Assembly: GCA_026413225.1 (NCBI GenBank)
Contig: CM048552.1
Span: forward strand, 140,071,053-140,135,052
Length of the DNA stretch: 64,000 nt
DNA from: Otis tarda
Taxonomy: Eukaryota > Chordata > Aves > Otidiformes > Otididae
Reading direction: 5' to 3'
Part shown: positions 24,682-37,096 of the stretch, piece by piece
Numbering within the stretch: position 1 is the stretch's first letter
Layout: each line of letters begins with the position of its first letter
Position numbers and translations under genes: made by a program
The notes under the pieces: model-generated
What the model saw: the letters and a program-made list of their open reading frames with translations, nothing else
The model's database searches: none
Told to the model about the DNA's origin: nothing

Positions 24682-26231
24682 ATCATAGAATCATAGAATC
24701 ATAGAACGGTTAGGGTTGGAAGGGACCTTCAAAGGTCATCTAGTCCAACCCCCCTGCAAGGAGCAGGGACATCCCCGACTAGATCAGGTTGCTCAGAGCC
24801 TCATCCAGCCTGGCCTTGAACGTTTCCAGGGATGGGGCTTGCACCACCTTTCTGGGCAACCTGTTCCAGTGTTCTACAACTCGCATTGTAAAAAAATTTT
24901 TCCTAATTTCCAATCTAAATCTACCCCCTTCTATTTTAAAACCATTACCCCTCGTCCTATTGCAACAGGCCCTACTGAACAGCCTCTCCCCATCTTTCTT
25001 GTAGGCCCCCTTGAGGCACTGGAAGACTGCTATCAGGTCTCCCCAGAGCCTCCTCTTCTCCAGGCTGAACAGCCCCAACTCTCTCAGCCTGTCCTCATAG
25101 GAAAGGTGCTCCAGCCCACTTATCATCTTTGTGGCCCTCCTCTGGACCTTCTCCAACTGGTCTATGTCCTTCTTATGCTGGGGGCTCCAGAACTGGACGC
25201 AGTACTCCAGGTGGGGTCTCACCAGGGCAGAGTAGAGGGGGAGAATGACCTCCCTCGACCTGCTGGGCACGCTTCTCTTGATGCAACCCAGGATGTGGTT
25301 TGCCTTCTGGGCCACAAGGGCGCATTGCCGGCTCATGTTGAGCACCTTATCCACCAGCACTCCTCTGGACCTTCTCCTCAGGGCTGGTCTCGATCCATTC
25401 TCCACCCAGCCTGTATTTGTGCCTGGGATTGCCATGACCCAGGTGCAGGACCTTGCACTTGGCCTGGTTGAACTTCATGAGGTTGGTACGGGTCCACCTC
25501 TCCAGCCTGTCAAGGTCCCTCTGGATGGCATCCCTCCCTTCCAGCGTGTCGACGGCACCACAACAACTTGGTGTCATGGGCGAACTTGCTGAGGGTGCAC
25601 TCTATCCCACTGTCCATGTTGCCGACAAAGATGTTAAACAGGGCTGGGCCCAACACGGACCCCTGAGGGACATCACTCGTGACCGGTCTCCACATGGACA
25701 TTGAGCCGTTAACATCCACTCTCTGAGTGCGGCCATCCAGCCAACTCCTTATCCACCCAATGGTCCGTCCATCAAACCCATGCCTCTCTAGTTTAGAGAG
25801 AAGGATGTCATGCGGGACAGTGTCAAATGCTTTGCACAAGTCCAGGTAGATGATATCCATTGCCCGTCCCTTGTCTACCGATCCTGTCACCCCGTCATAG
25901 AAGGCCACCAAATTGGTCAAGCACGATCTGCCCATGTTGGCTGTCACCAACCACCTCCTTGCTCTCCATGTGCCTCAGCATGGTTTCCAGGAGAATCTGC
26001 TCCATGACCTTGCCAGGCACGGAGGTGAGGCTGACTGGCCTGTAGTTACCCGCGTCTCCCTTATGCCCCTTTTTAAAAATTGGGGTTATGTTCCCTCTCT
26101 TCTAGTCATCGGGGACCTCACCAGACCACCATGATTTCTCAAATATGATGGCCAGTGGCTTGGCAACTTCACCCACCAGTTCCCTCAGGACCCGCGGATG
26201 GATCTCATCAGGTCCCATGGACTTGTGCACC
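24682..26231 (-). mobile_element. CR1 LINE, 1.55 kb, 5'-truncated with damaged RT
   Basis: On the minus strand this carries the RT and post-RT parts of ORF2 and a full 3' UTR with octamer tail. The minus frame at 25510-25950 includes [20 protein letters not shown] and [20 protein letters not shown]. The catalytic FADD box reads FAHD here, so an essential aspartate is lost. The frame at 24779-25435 holds the post-RT domain through the normal C-terminus. Frame breaks lie between these two. The 5' limit falls inside the RT-fingers coding region (KSMGP block) at about 26231. It is fairly young by similarity to the 37.1-kb copy but cannot encode active RT. Confidence 0.94.
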
Positions 26232-27792
26232 AGATCCATCTGTTAATATTTGTACAGATAGTAAATCTCTGTATATAAAAAAAAAAGTTATGAAAATAAA
26301 TGAACAAATACCAGCAAATGCTGAAATAAGGTAGTGCAGAAATAACTAGTAACCAGGAAAATAACAATTTGATAAATATGTTAAGGAATCAGATCTATAA
26401 ATATCTTAATTCATGCTTTAGACAGCATGTTACCCATTGAAATATCAGTTTTATGTATTCTCTCCTTCTGTGGAAAAGAACAAAATAAATCTATGCTAAG
26501 AAAAAGACACTATGACAAAATGAATGGGACACAGAGAAAATTATTGTCATTTTTAATATAACTTAATGGTTATATTCTTAGCTCACCCTTTGAGCTGAAT
26601 TTTATTTTTTTTATTCTTCACAATCATAATTTATTTGTATAGGTAACGCACCTGAGGATGAATAACCTAAGATTCCTGATATTTGACACTGATGTATCAC
26701 TTCATTTTACTACATTCTACAGTGCAATTTCACTCAGCTATTTTTTTATTATATATCTACACAGAGAGTCATCTCTCCCCTCTTTTCTGACCTTTCAGGT
26801 GGTATTACTGGATGTTTTCCTCTCCAGAAAATAGGGAAAAGACACTGGTAGTTGTACCTGGATATTATTATTGCAGTTCTTAGCAAAGTACTAATTTCCT
26901 TATTTTCCAGACAGTTAAACTGATGTTACCAGCTTTAATAATAGAATCATAGAAACATAGACTAGATAATGATGTGAAGCAAGGGCATATTTATATATGG
27001 AAGGAAACCCCACGGCTTTATTGTTTTCTCGGTTGTCTCTGTACTTTTAGAGTAATATTTCCATTTTTATCTCACTGGTTAGGGACAAATTTAGGGTGAA
27101 GTAGCTGCAAGGACAGGACCACATCACTCAGTCACATAACATCTTTTTTTTTTTTTTTAGGCAGGATGAGTACAGCAACTGAAGAGCAATTCCTATTCTA
27201 AAGTTTCTGTATACTCCTCGCAGAGCAAACATACACATACTGCCCTACCATCTTGAGTCCCCAGCCCCTTGATGTATTTCAGATGGGCACTAGATGCCCA
27301 GGGGAATCAGCATGACTTTTGACCGTTTGCCGTATTGGGTCCCAGCTAGTCCCCAGCCCTGAAAAGCAGCAACTCCACTGTGGGCTCCACCTGCAGCACA
27401 GCCTTGGCCCTCTCTGCAAGAATGCTCCCCATGACGAGCTGCTGTATTCACTGTTTATTGTCTCCTAAGACAGTGATCATAAGCCTCTCAAGACTTAATT
27501 GGTCACATTACTCCAGGCTAATCTTTTTGACCTTTTTTTTTCTTGTTTCTAAAGCTAATAATCAGTTGCTACTTGCATTGCTATTATCTTCTGGTCTCCA
27601 AATGTGTTACAAGTATGAAAAACTGCTAATAGTTAATCTGTACTTCTTTGTTTCTTCCCTGCATATCCTTAAAGAACTTTTGGGGAACCTCAATTATCTA
27701 TGCTTTTTTTTTTCCCCAGCAGATGCCAGAATCATCTAATGGATTAGAGTTGAGCAGGCATAGTAATAGTGTCAGTTGTCCAAGAGATGCTC
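26232..27792. other. unassigned DNA
   Basis: No gene recognised. The stretch at about 27,190-27,480 is GC-richer than its surroundings and unassigned. The last five bases (27788-27792, TGCTC) are the left target duplication of the next LTR. Confidence 0.4.
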
Positions 27793-28932
27793 TGTCGTGG
27801 TTTTGTTAGTGAGGGGGGGCCTAAGGTGGTAGCTTCTGTAGGAAACTGCTAGAAGTCGCTCCCCTTTGTTCAGTGAACTTGGCCGGGCCTAGGGCGGACC
27901 TGCTGCTGGCCAAGGCCGAGCTGATTGGTAGCACAATGTTCCGTGATAACACCTCTGCGATAACGTATTTAAGAAAGGGAAAACAGAAAAAAAAAAAAGA
28001 GAGAAAAGATGTGAAAAAGCTGAGCAGGGGCAGAGAGGGGGAGGCGCAGGCCTCATGGGCCTTGCAGGCCTCACCCTCTGGCCTCTCGCCAGGCGGCCGA
28101 CTGGGCCCAACTCGGTCCGGCCCGGCTGCAAGAAGTGGAAAGGAGATGAGAAGTTAATAAGATGTAAAAAAGATCCTGAGAGACATCTACCACCCTGTTG
28201 TGAGTGAGGAACGGCTGCAGACGCCAAGGTCAGTTCAGAAGTGAGGAGGAGGAGTAATGCGGCTCCTGGCCAAGATTCCCCTGCAGCCTGTGGTGACGAC
28301 CATGGTGGAGCAAGTTGTCCCCCTGCAGCCCATGGAGGTCCATGGAGGAGCAGAGATCCACTTGGAGCCTGTGAAGGACCCCACACCAGGGGAGGTGGAT
28401 GCCTGAAGGCAGCTGTGGCCCATGGAGGTCCCGCTGGGGCAGCCGTTCTGGAGAGACTGTACTCCGTGGAAGAGATGACCCACGCTGGAGCAGTTTCAGG
28501 AAGGACTGTGGCCCATGGGAGGGTCCCCACAACGGAGCAGGGGAGGAATGTGAGGAGTTCTTCCCCCAACCATGAAGCAGCGGCGTGAAACAACGTATGA
28601 TGAACTGACTGCAACCTCCATTCCCTCTTCCCCCCTGTGCCGCTCGGGAGGGGAAGGTAGTAGAGATAATGTTAAGCTTGGGAAGAGGGAGGGGTGGATG
28701 GAGGTTATCTTGTTCTCTGTCTCACTATCCTGCTGTTTGTAGTAATAAATGAATAGTTTTCCCCAAGTTGAGTCCGTTTTGCCCGTGACGGTAACTTTAA
28801 GGATTTCTCCCTGTCCTTATCTCAAACCTCGAGCCGTTTTTCCTTATATTTTCTCTCCCTGTTCTCTCGGAGGGTAGGGGGAGTGAGAGAGAGACTGCGT
28901 AGTCTGGTCCCGATCGGGGCTGAACTACGACA
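27793..28932 (+). mobile_element. 1.14-kb solo LTR, ERVL type, with internal tandem repeats
   Basis: Seen: TGTCGTGGTTTTGTTAGTGA at the left and CTACGACA at the right, 1140 bp, flanked by TGCTC (27788-27792 and 28933-28937). A TATA-like box TATTTAA lies at 27966-27972 and AATAAA at 28743-28748, giving a plausible U3-R-U5 order on the plus strand. The middle (about 28,240-28,560) holds imperfect repeats of roughly 35-45 bp built on 'cccatggaggtcc' and 'gctggagcag' cores. It is GC-rich against AT-rich flanks. The 5-bp duplication fits ERVL. No internal retroviral region is present. The long antisense frames here are by-products of its GC content, not genes. Confidence 0.93.
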
Positions 28933-31900
28933 TGCTCTCAGGTAGCCTTTACACCACAATATCACCATATAATTTCAAATTAAGAAGAAGGATGCCTTTA
29001 TTTATTTAATCATTGATATTTAAATTCCTTTGTCTTTGGGGCTTTTTAAGAATCAGCTGAGAAAACTACAGCACAAACACAGCAGCTGAAAACTGTGCTT
29101 ATTGTTTCTTTTTCTGGCCTCTGATTTATGTACTGTTTTACCTGTAAGAGAGGTTTTCAAGACAATTTAAAATTAAACACATAATAAATTTATTTACTTT
29201 CTTAAATAAGTACTGTCATACACTTTCATGTACTTCAATAACACAGTTGTAGTAACAGATGTCATTAGCAACAAGGTTTTTGTAAATCATGCATAAGTCT
29301 TGAGGAAATCCTTATATGAAAACACAAGTAGAGTATACATATTTGGCTACATCTTGTTAATGTAGTAACTGGTATCTAGATTTGTCACAGTACATCTTAA
29401 TACTGCAATATCTGATCCTGATACTGCAAAATGTAAGACATTATTTAAAGAGCAGCACTTTTTAAAAAGAGATAGATGTGTTAAGAGATATTTTTAGACA
29501 GTCCATCAAAAATAAATAAACAAATAAAGATAGATATATCTGTTCGCTTACAAGACAAAAACAGTAGAAAAATGGGCACATGTAAGAGAAACGTGTACTC
29601 ACGTGTCTGTCTACATTAAGAGCCTGTAATATAATTAAATAACACCTGAAGTCCTTATAAATGGACTAATTTGGATACCAGTTCCTTAGTTTAGTGAAGG
29701 CAGGATGGGCATCAGCACTGACCAATTTACTCTTTTTGTTGAAGTATTATATGCCGCTGAGGCTAGGTTCTGAACAGAAACAGAATTCAGTGAATAGTCC
29801 AGTGTTTATCCACCTGGGATACCAATGACTAAATTAAGATATAAAAAAAATAGGTGAAAAATTCAAAATACAGACTTCTTCCAGTCCTTAATTCAACTAA
29901 ATTCCAGACATGTAGGTCTATACGGTATATGGTGGGAAGATGTATACAAGTTTGTGTCATGCACAGAGTCATGTATATGAATTCCACTCCAGTTATGTTT
30001 CTTGGAGGTTAAGTCACAATTAATACAATCATGCTTTCAACAAGGCTTATTAGACAGACCCTGACAAGATGCCACTTACATATACTTACATGAATTTTGA
30101 TTGCCCTGAAGAAGTAGATGCAGTTTTTACTTGCCCACATCATGATTTAAGAATAATATTTTTTTTTTGCCATCTGTTATTTTTTTATTTCAAATATATA
30201 TCTCAATGTGTTGATATAAAATATTCAGTATCCCCAGTAGGCTATGTGTATAAAATTTGGGGTTTTTTTTTTGTCCTTTAAGAGTTGCTAAGAAATAGTT
30301 TATTTCATACCTTGGTATATATTTTCTTTATATGGCCCTTTTATTTTAGGGCCATCATACTGGCCCAAGAAAAGCAGTCCATATATCTCATAACACTGTT
30401 CTCCCTGTAGTGTTGAGCTCTTGACTGCCACCTGACCTTTCTTCAAGGTATCAATGAATGAATGTTGTTGACCAAGGCTCAAGGGACCCCTAACCTTGCT
30501 TATCCACCATGTCTGTCCATGCAGACCTACATGTCACGCTAGGGGGCTAGTGGAACATCCAGTTTCTCTTCTCTTTGCCTCCAGTTTCTCTTCTTCTTTG
30601 CAACTTCCATCTAATCAAATGATGTGTGCACACATTTTGAACTCTAGGCTAAATTCAGCTCATTGACCTAATTTCAAATACACTAAGATATAGCAGTGAT
30701 GACCAAGGAATTTGTTAGCTGTCCTGGTTTGTAAACTGCCTGCTATTCAGATATTTAAACTATAGAAAATAAAGTAAAGCTTTTAATTATTTTTTGTTTT
30801 AATTGAACCAGTGCAAGTCAATATGCATAAAAAGACTAAATTAGCTCTGTGGGAAAAAACTTTTTAACTGTGAAATTTCACACTGAAATGCTAGCTGTAG
30901 GATTCAGTTTCTAATAGAGGAGACAGTTATGATTTATGTACAAATGCTCTGTCAATTGGAATGTTAGCAGATACATTACAAAGACAATAAATGACAATTT
31001 AATGGGCTTTTTGCTATTCTTTTGTTCCATGTTAATGCAAAACTAGTATTTGTGAAAACAGAATAAAATTAAACAAGTTTCTAAAATATCTTCAAAAAAT
31101 TAAGCATGCATTTAAAATAAGAATCTAGTAGTTAGGGAGAAATACAATTAAAACTATAAGAATCTAGAAATTAATTACTTGTCTTTTACAGTGAAATAAG
31201 GAATTTTCTGCCAGTATTCAAAGTGTACCCTGAAATACATATCCTGAGCAGAGTTCCCCATTACACTAAATTACATGGAGACTGTGGGATTCATCTGACC
31301 AGCTTAAGATATCTATAGTATAGATTCTTAGATTTGGGCTTGTCACCCAGGTAACTTAAGCCAAGTTTTCCACAGATAATTCTGAATTGCATGAATTCTG
31401 AATGTTAGCTTGAGATATCTGTAGTGCTGTTAGTTGGTATGCTAACTAAAGCAGTGATGCTGAAAAATGAGTTAATGTAATTAAAGAGTGTATTTTAGTG
31501 CACACATTCGCGTAGTGTTCTTCGAATCCCTCAGCCCTTCTCAGGAATTGTCAAGCTTGTGGAACTAATATTTTGTTTTAGGTAGAAAATAAATTAATTT
31601 TTTATTTTTCTATTGGCATAATAAGTTTCTCTATCTGGTAGCACATTTGTAGACTACTATACTTCTCTATTTGCCTATATAACACCTTTTTGCAGATACT
31701 AAAAATTAGACATCCTTTACACAGCCTGTAAGTACCATAAGCTCTTCACTCTAGACAGGATGGATAAAACTACATTGCTAAATACACAGTTAGACAGTGT
31801 AATCCCTTCATTCAACTATGTTGAAGATCGTCCACATTTACATGTATATTAAGTTGTCAAAGACATTCTTTGCCAGGTAAGATGTAAAACTCATATCATC

Positions 31901-32740
31901 TGTACTAACTACCCATTTTTAGGCAAATGAATTGATCTCTAAATATCTGAGTTTCCATGAGGTCAGTGAAGATTTACTCAATAGAGTTGAATGAAACCAC
32001 TTATTAGTGGTTTGAGGCAGCAGAGATGCCATCCATAGTTCATCTGTCAGGATAGACTCAGGGCAGTGCAACTTCTACAGTGTATCTGTGACACGTGCTG
32101 TAGATAGTACCCAACTGTAATGAGATTTTAATGAGTGAGAAATGCATGAGTTGTAAGTGATATCGTTAAATACTGTTTTCTTTAGTATTATTGTTCTATT
32201 AATTTTAGTTAATAAAATATATATTTTTTTAATTAAGCAACAGCTCATTAATTCCTTAACGTAGGTTTACCATTCTACACCTACATTAACTGATCTACTG
32301 TCATAAAATGTTGTGATAAGATTCAAAGTGCAATGTATGGGCAGAATGCATTAGAGGCTTTGAGAGCCTTGAATCAAGCCTTGTGTTTCAGTGCCACAGC
32401 TGCTTCTGTGACAAATTGATGGAGTGTAAGGCTGTCCCTGCAGTAGGGTTCGCCTCAGTTTGCTGTCCCTAAAGGCTAAATGTTTCATAGTTTTTACCTA
32501 TGTGGGGATTTTGACACGTAGATTATAAAAAACCAATCAGATATTTAGCTTATCAGATGTATTCCTAATATTAATTTAGGATACTGAGGACTATCTTTTT
32601 ACAAAACAAAAGCATCTAGAGTCATTTGGGATGCCACAAGGTATCTGAAGCATCCTATGGACCTGGCAGGTATAACACAATACTTGAAGGAGAATAGCAT
32701 AGCTACAGAGTGGCAGCTGAAAGCCTAGTAGAATATTACA
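28933..32740. other. unique AT-rich DNA
   Basis: No gene or recognisable element in nearly 4 kb. A 14-bp 'ccagtttctcttct' is duplicated near 30,560-30,600. The stretch is otherwise low in structure. Confidence 0.5.
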
Positions 32741-32955
32741 GATTCATAGAAATGTTAGTGGGAAGGGACCTCTGGAGGTCATCAAATCCAATATTACCCT
32801 CAAAGCATAGCTATTGTCAAAACTAGATGAGAGCAGATACAGATTTTCTGGCTATCCTATATTAGTTTGATTGGTTTTTTTTTTCCTTTTCCTTATGTCT
32901 AGTTTGAACCTTTAGACATAGTTTGTCACTGTTATCTCTTATATTGTCTCAGACT
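32741..32955 (-). mobile_element. ancient CR1 3' UTR fragment
   Basis: On the plus strand, gattcatagaaatgttag and 'ggaagggacctctggaggtc' match the complement of a CR1 3' end. The match fades into diverged sequence by about 32955. Divergence is high, so both the right edge and the subfamily are uncertain. Confidence 0.75.
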
Positions 32956-35207
32956 GGAAATGGATACTTCTTTTCCATGCAGGAAGGAGACAGCAGACAC
33001 TGACACTCATGGCTCAGTCTTCATAGCACCAGCTTCATTTACTGACCCTTGAACTTATCTTCCAAGTGAGACGCTAAAAGTGCTAGAGCCTTTCTCCTAC
33101 TCCCAGTAGCTTTCAGTTTCACTTCTGCAGGGAGTTTTTGTCTTCTTAGTGTACTTGGATAGCCTCAGCTCTGCTGGCCTCACCTATGGGCGGTGGATGA
33201 TAGGTCTTCCCCATGCAGGTGCTCTGTGAAGATCCTTCCAAACTCTTGCTTATCATTTTGAATCATGAAGCCCACGTGTATCTTCCTGCACTTCACCTAA
33301 TATAACTGAAGTGATACTGTCAGATCACTCCTCCCACAGATAAGGCCACATTATCTGCCTGGCCTCTTGTTGTCCATCCTGATCATAGGCACTCACTAGG
33401 TGCCAGGTAAATATGAAGCCAGATATAAGTTTGCACCTGCACTGTGTGAGTTTCTTTGCTAGGCATGGGTCCCCTGCCCTCCTGGTGGTTTTCCAGCTGC
33501 AGTTCACTTGCCTTGCTAGATATTTCAGGGTATCTCGAGTCATAGTATCTGTGTGACTAGCAACGGAACGGAACAGATAACCCTACACAGACTGTATTGG
33601 AGGCTGATTTACATAGTTCACATATACATATACACGTAAGACAGATGTATAGCCACATATCTCTATGATCTGAATCCTATCTTAAATGCAGCCGTCATAC
33701 ACACAAAAAAGAGGTTGCTTGTTTTGACATACAACTCCATCTGATTAAAAAATAATTAAGATTTTTCTTCAGAAATATTTCAATTAAAAATACAGTTTGT
33801 TAATTGGTAATCCAAATATGGGCTGGTTGTTTTTTGTCATTTTAAGTTTTCTATTTCCTTATGAAAAAAAAAATTACTTTTTTCTGGAATGTAATTCTGT
33901 ATGTTTTTGTAGTTTTAATTCTATTAAGTGTCTCCAGATTAAAAATCCTAATAGAAGAAGTAGAATAATGAAGGAGAGGTGAAATTTATTTCTACTAGAC
34001 ACCTTTGTGAGTACAATTTGAGACTGAAAATCAATCTCTATTCTTTTAGCCAAATACATAATTACAAGCAATTAAGATTTAAGAGGGCCACTTTTTCCTT
34101 CAGGAACACCAGTGTCTCTTTGTTGTCCTCAGATTATGTTTTCAGTAATACATGACCATATTTGCTGTCATCGGATTTCTGTCATCCTAGAACTGAAGAC
34201 AGAGTTTTGCCTTTTGGCAGTTCGTAGTATCTGGCTTCTTGTTTCTAAATTATGTTGTCTTCAAAAGGCTGAAAAGAAGAAATAATAATAATCAAGGCAG
34301 TAACACTTAAACTAGTAATAAATATGCCATTATCAGTGATAATAAAGACAAATAATGCTTCTACTGATGAAGTAGATGTCAAATTTTCTCAAAACCTCAA
34401 AGAAGTAAACCTTCAGAGGAGACTAGGACAGTTATAGTCCTGTGTACTGTTGTCCTTACTGTCTGTTCATATCCATGAATATTTTAAACAGTTACTTGTT
34501 TGAATTTTTACCTTGAAAAGTGATTACATTAAAAGAAAAACAATATAAAATTAGTTAGCTTCATTCAAAAAAAACCCAAAACTGTATGTTCTGTATAGCA
34601 AGAAAAGAAAAAAAAGTTTACCACTGAATGAATACTGGGTGTATAGCTCTAATCTGGATCTACAGGGTTATTTTTTATGGTCCTCTCACTTCCAGTCCTC
34701 ATGAAGTGTTTTACTTTCCTTTGTTTGCATCTTGCTACATTTCTAAACTTTAAAAAAAATCTTTTCTAATCAAAACATATTGTATTTGCAACATTCAGAC
34801 TATGTCATACTAGCACGTTTTCAAGAACATCATTTTGCCTGTTTGTTTTCAAAAAAAAAGGGCTCATTTACTCCTAAAAGCATTTTGTGATAGTATTTGT
34901 GTACTAAGAAAATAAGAAGTTTGGTTCATAATTTTGGATTTGTCTGATTTGCATTTTAAGTGTACTCTCAATTCAAGACAAAGCGTGAACTATTAGTTTC
35001 AGAGACTGTCTCTAACTTTGTCCTGGTTTGGTATCATACAATTAAATATGCAGGATTTAATATTGAATTTTCTATAGGCTTAAAGCAAAACACCTCTGTA
35101 TTCCAGATCTATAAAAATATATGGAATTCCAGATATGAATGTCCCTATATATAAATTTAAGTAATAACCCTAACAAGCTTAAAAGTTCTGAAAAGAGCAT
35201 TGGTCTT
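32956..35207. other. unassigned DNA
   Basis: No gene recognised. The patch at about 33,000-33,550 is GC-richer and has a 72-codon minus frame (33325-33543) with no resemblance I can name. The last five bases (GTCTT) are the target duplication of the next LTR. Confidence 0.45.
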
Positions 35208-35668
35208 TCTCCTGGTTCTGGCTAGGATAGAGTTAATATTCACCTGAGCTGGGAGGAGAACTGGAGCTGGTAGCTCCTATGGCTGGAGCACCCAGCTGGG
35301 ATAATTAAATAATTAGCTAACAGCTGGGGTTAATTTACCCAAATTAGCCAAAGGGCTAGTCCATCCTGTGTGACATCATACTCAGTATATAAGTGAGGAG
35401 GGTGCTGAGGGAGTCTCCTGCTACTTGGGAGAAACTGGGTGTGGAGGTTTGTTGTAAGCTGTTATACTGTATTTGTATTCCATCATTGTTTTGTTTTCTT
35501 CTGTTATTGCTGTTAAATTTACTTTTTGTTCAATCTCAGCCCGTGTGTTTTTGATGGTTTTTTTTTTGTTGTTGTTATTTACCAGTTCTCCCTTCTGCCC
35601 TATTGGAGGGTGGGGGGAGTGAGGGAGAGACTGCGTAGTTTGGTCCCAATTGGGGCTGAACTAAGACA
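35208..35668 (+). mobile_element. 461-bp solo ERVL-type LTR
   Basis: Seen: the element starts TCTCCTGGTTCTGGCTAGGA (the usual second base G is C here) and ends CTAAGACA. It is flanked by GTCTT at 35203-35207 and 35669-35673. A CRE-like TGACATCA begins at 35371 and a TATA box (TATATAA) lies at 35386-35392. The 3' block 'actgcgtagtttggtccc' also occurs near the end of the 1.14-kb LTR at 28.9 kb, so the two families share U5-end sequence. No internal viral region is attached. Confidence 0.93.
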
Positions 35669-37096
35669 GTCTTATTTTCTAAATCTTCTAACACTGTACA
35701 TTTGCAATTCGCTTGTCTTTACTCTGTCATCTGTTTCATAGATTCATCGACAATAGGACACCTTTAAATGGAAAAAAAAAATTAGAATAAAATAGAAAAT
35801 CCAATTGCAGACCCACGCTTTATTTGCTAAAGCAGTAGCAGAGACTAATATTCTCTTCCTGAGAGAGTGACATGAGACAAGAGTGGCCTAAAAATTTTTG
35901 GGACTTATTATGTTATATTATATCTAATCCATATTCAGTATCTAAAGCCTATTTTGCAATCAGGTTCTCCAAACAGTCAAGGATTAATTGTATTAAAAAA
36001 AAAAAAATTTATAATATACTAAGCTAAAACTGCCAGTATAACATTCAGATAAAGATATCACACTTCTTCAAAGTTCTTTAGTGTCTTTTTTTTTTCTCTT
36101 AAGTTTCCCAAATGCAAACATTTCCCTTGAATCATATACCAAAATTAGATAGTACTTTGAAAATAAGGATGTTTATGGTTAGTAATGAAAGCATTGTGCT
36201 GAGGCCTGGGCTTCAAATTAAGAACAAGAATCTAACACTCATTTCCCAAATTTCCTAGGAGTGGTACAAATGCAAATATAACCCACAAGATAGCTTTGGT
36301 TACTTATGTGTATGTGATAACATTTTCTTTCACTGATCAGTACTTTCATCTTGTCCATCTTTTCTGGGCAGCAGCAGATACTGAGTAAAGCATTTCATGA
36401 GCAAGGCTAAGCACTGCAATGACTACTCTGAAACTTGAAATTTCTAGTTTGATACCTCAGGGACTTCACGTTGAGCTTAGTCTCATTAGTTGTCAGTCAA
36501 TGTCAGCACTACAGCAGATTTGTGAATGCTAGCTAACAACAGTGGCAAAGTCTCCCTGGTGATGTGACAAGTTAAGCTATTTTTCTGTATGTAATATTTG
36601 TTCCTAACTGGCAGATTTAGGCACTCTACAGACCCTCACTGATCTAAATAAAAAAAAGTATGTAAATGTACAACCTTGGCCCAAACTAATCTGAAATACG
36701 GGTTGGTTTGGGTTTTTTCAGTTTATGTTCCATCTTTAGTTTAATACAGTGATTTCTTAAGGGGAAAAAAAAAAACAAAATAAAACCCCCTACGCTTTTC
36801 CTATACTGTGATTATCTCTACAATATTTCTTTCCAGCTTCAAAGAAGTACTAGGTATTCCTGTATTCTGAGTAAAAATTGGTGCTATCTCTAATTGTGTT
36901 TATAGGGAAAGAAGTCAATGGTTGAAAAATTGCTTTTTAAAAGCATTGACCTACAATTGAGTATCATCATACAAAGTATGATGTCCTAACACAGTTAATA
37001 TCTTTGGTTATTTCTAGATGGCTATTTGTAGGAAACATTAAGTCTTTGGTCTAATTAAAAGACATCATAGTTAGTTTATAGTAGGTTAGTTTGCCA
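35669..37096. other. unique AT-rich DNA
   Basis: No gene or element recognised up to the 5' edge of the young CR1. Confidence 0.5.

Noticed and set aside
24716..25471. 251-codon plus-strand open frame
   Set aside because: It is the complement of the CR1 ORF2 C-terminal region and 3' UTR. Similar antisense frames appear over other CR1 copies (for example 38083-38766 and 55088-55513).
26942..26970. 'agaatcatagaaacatagac', resembling a CR1 tail complement
   Set aside because: Only about 25 bases, with no following 3' UTR sequence. Too short to call.
27889..28614. 241-codon minus-strand open frame
   Set aside because: It lies wholly inside the 1.14-kb solo LTR, on the strand opposite its promoter signals. 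It is Pro/Leu/Ser-rich from the GC-rich repeats and is a compositional by-product.
30720..30730. TGTCCTGGTTT, resembling an ERVL LTR start (also at 35019-35029)
   Set aside because: The following sequence does not continue as LTR at either place, so these are chance 11-base matches.
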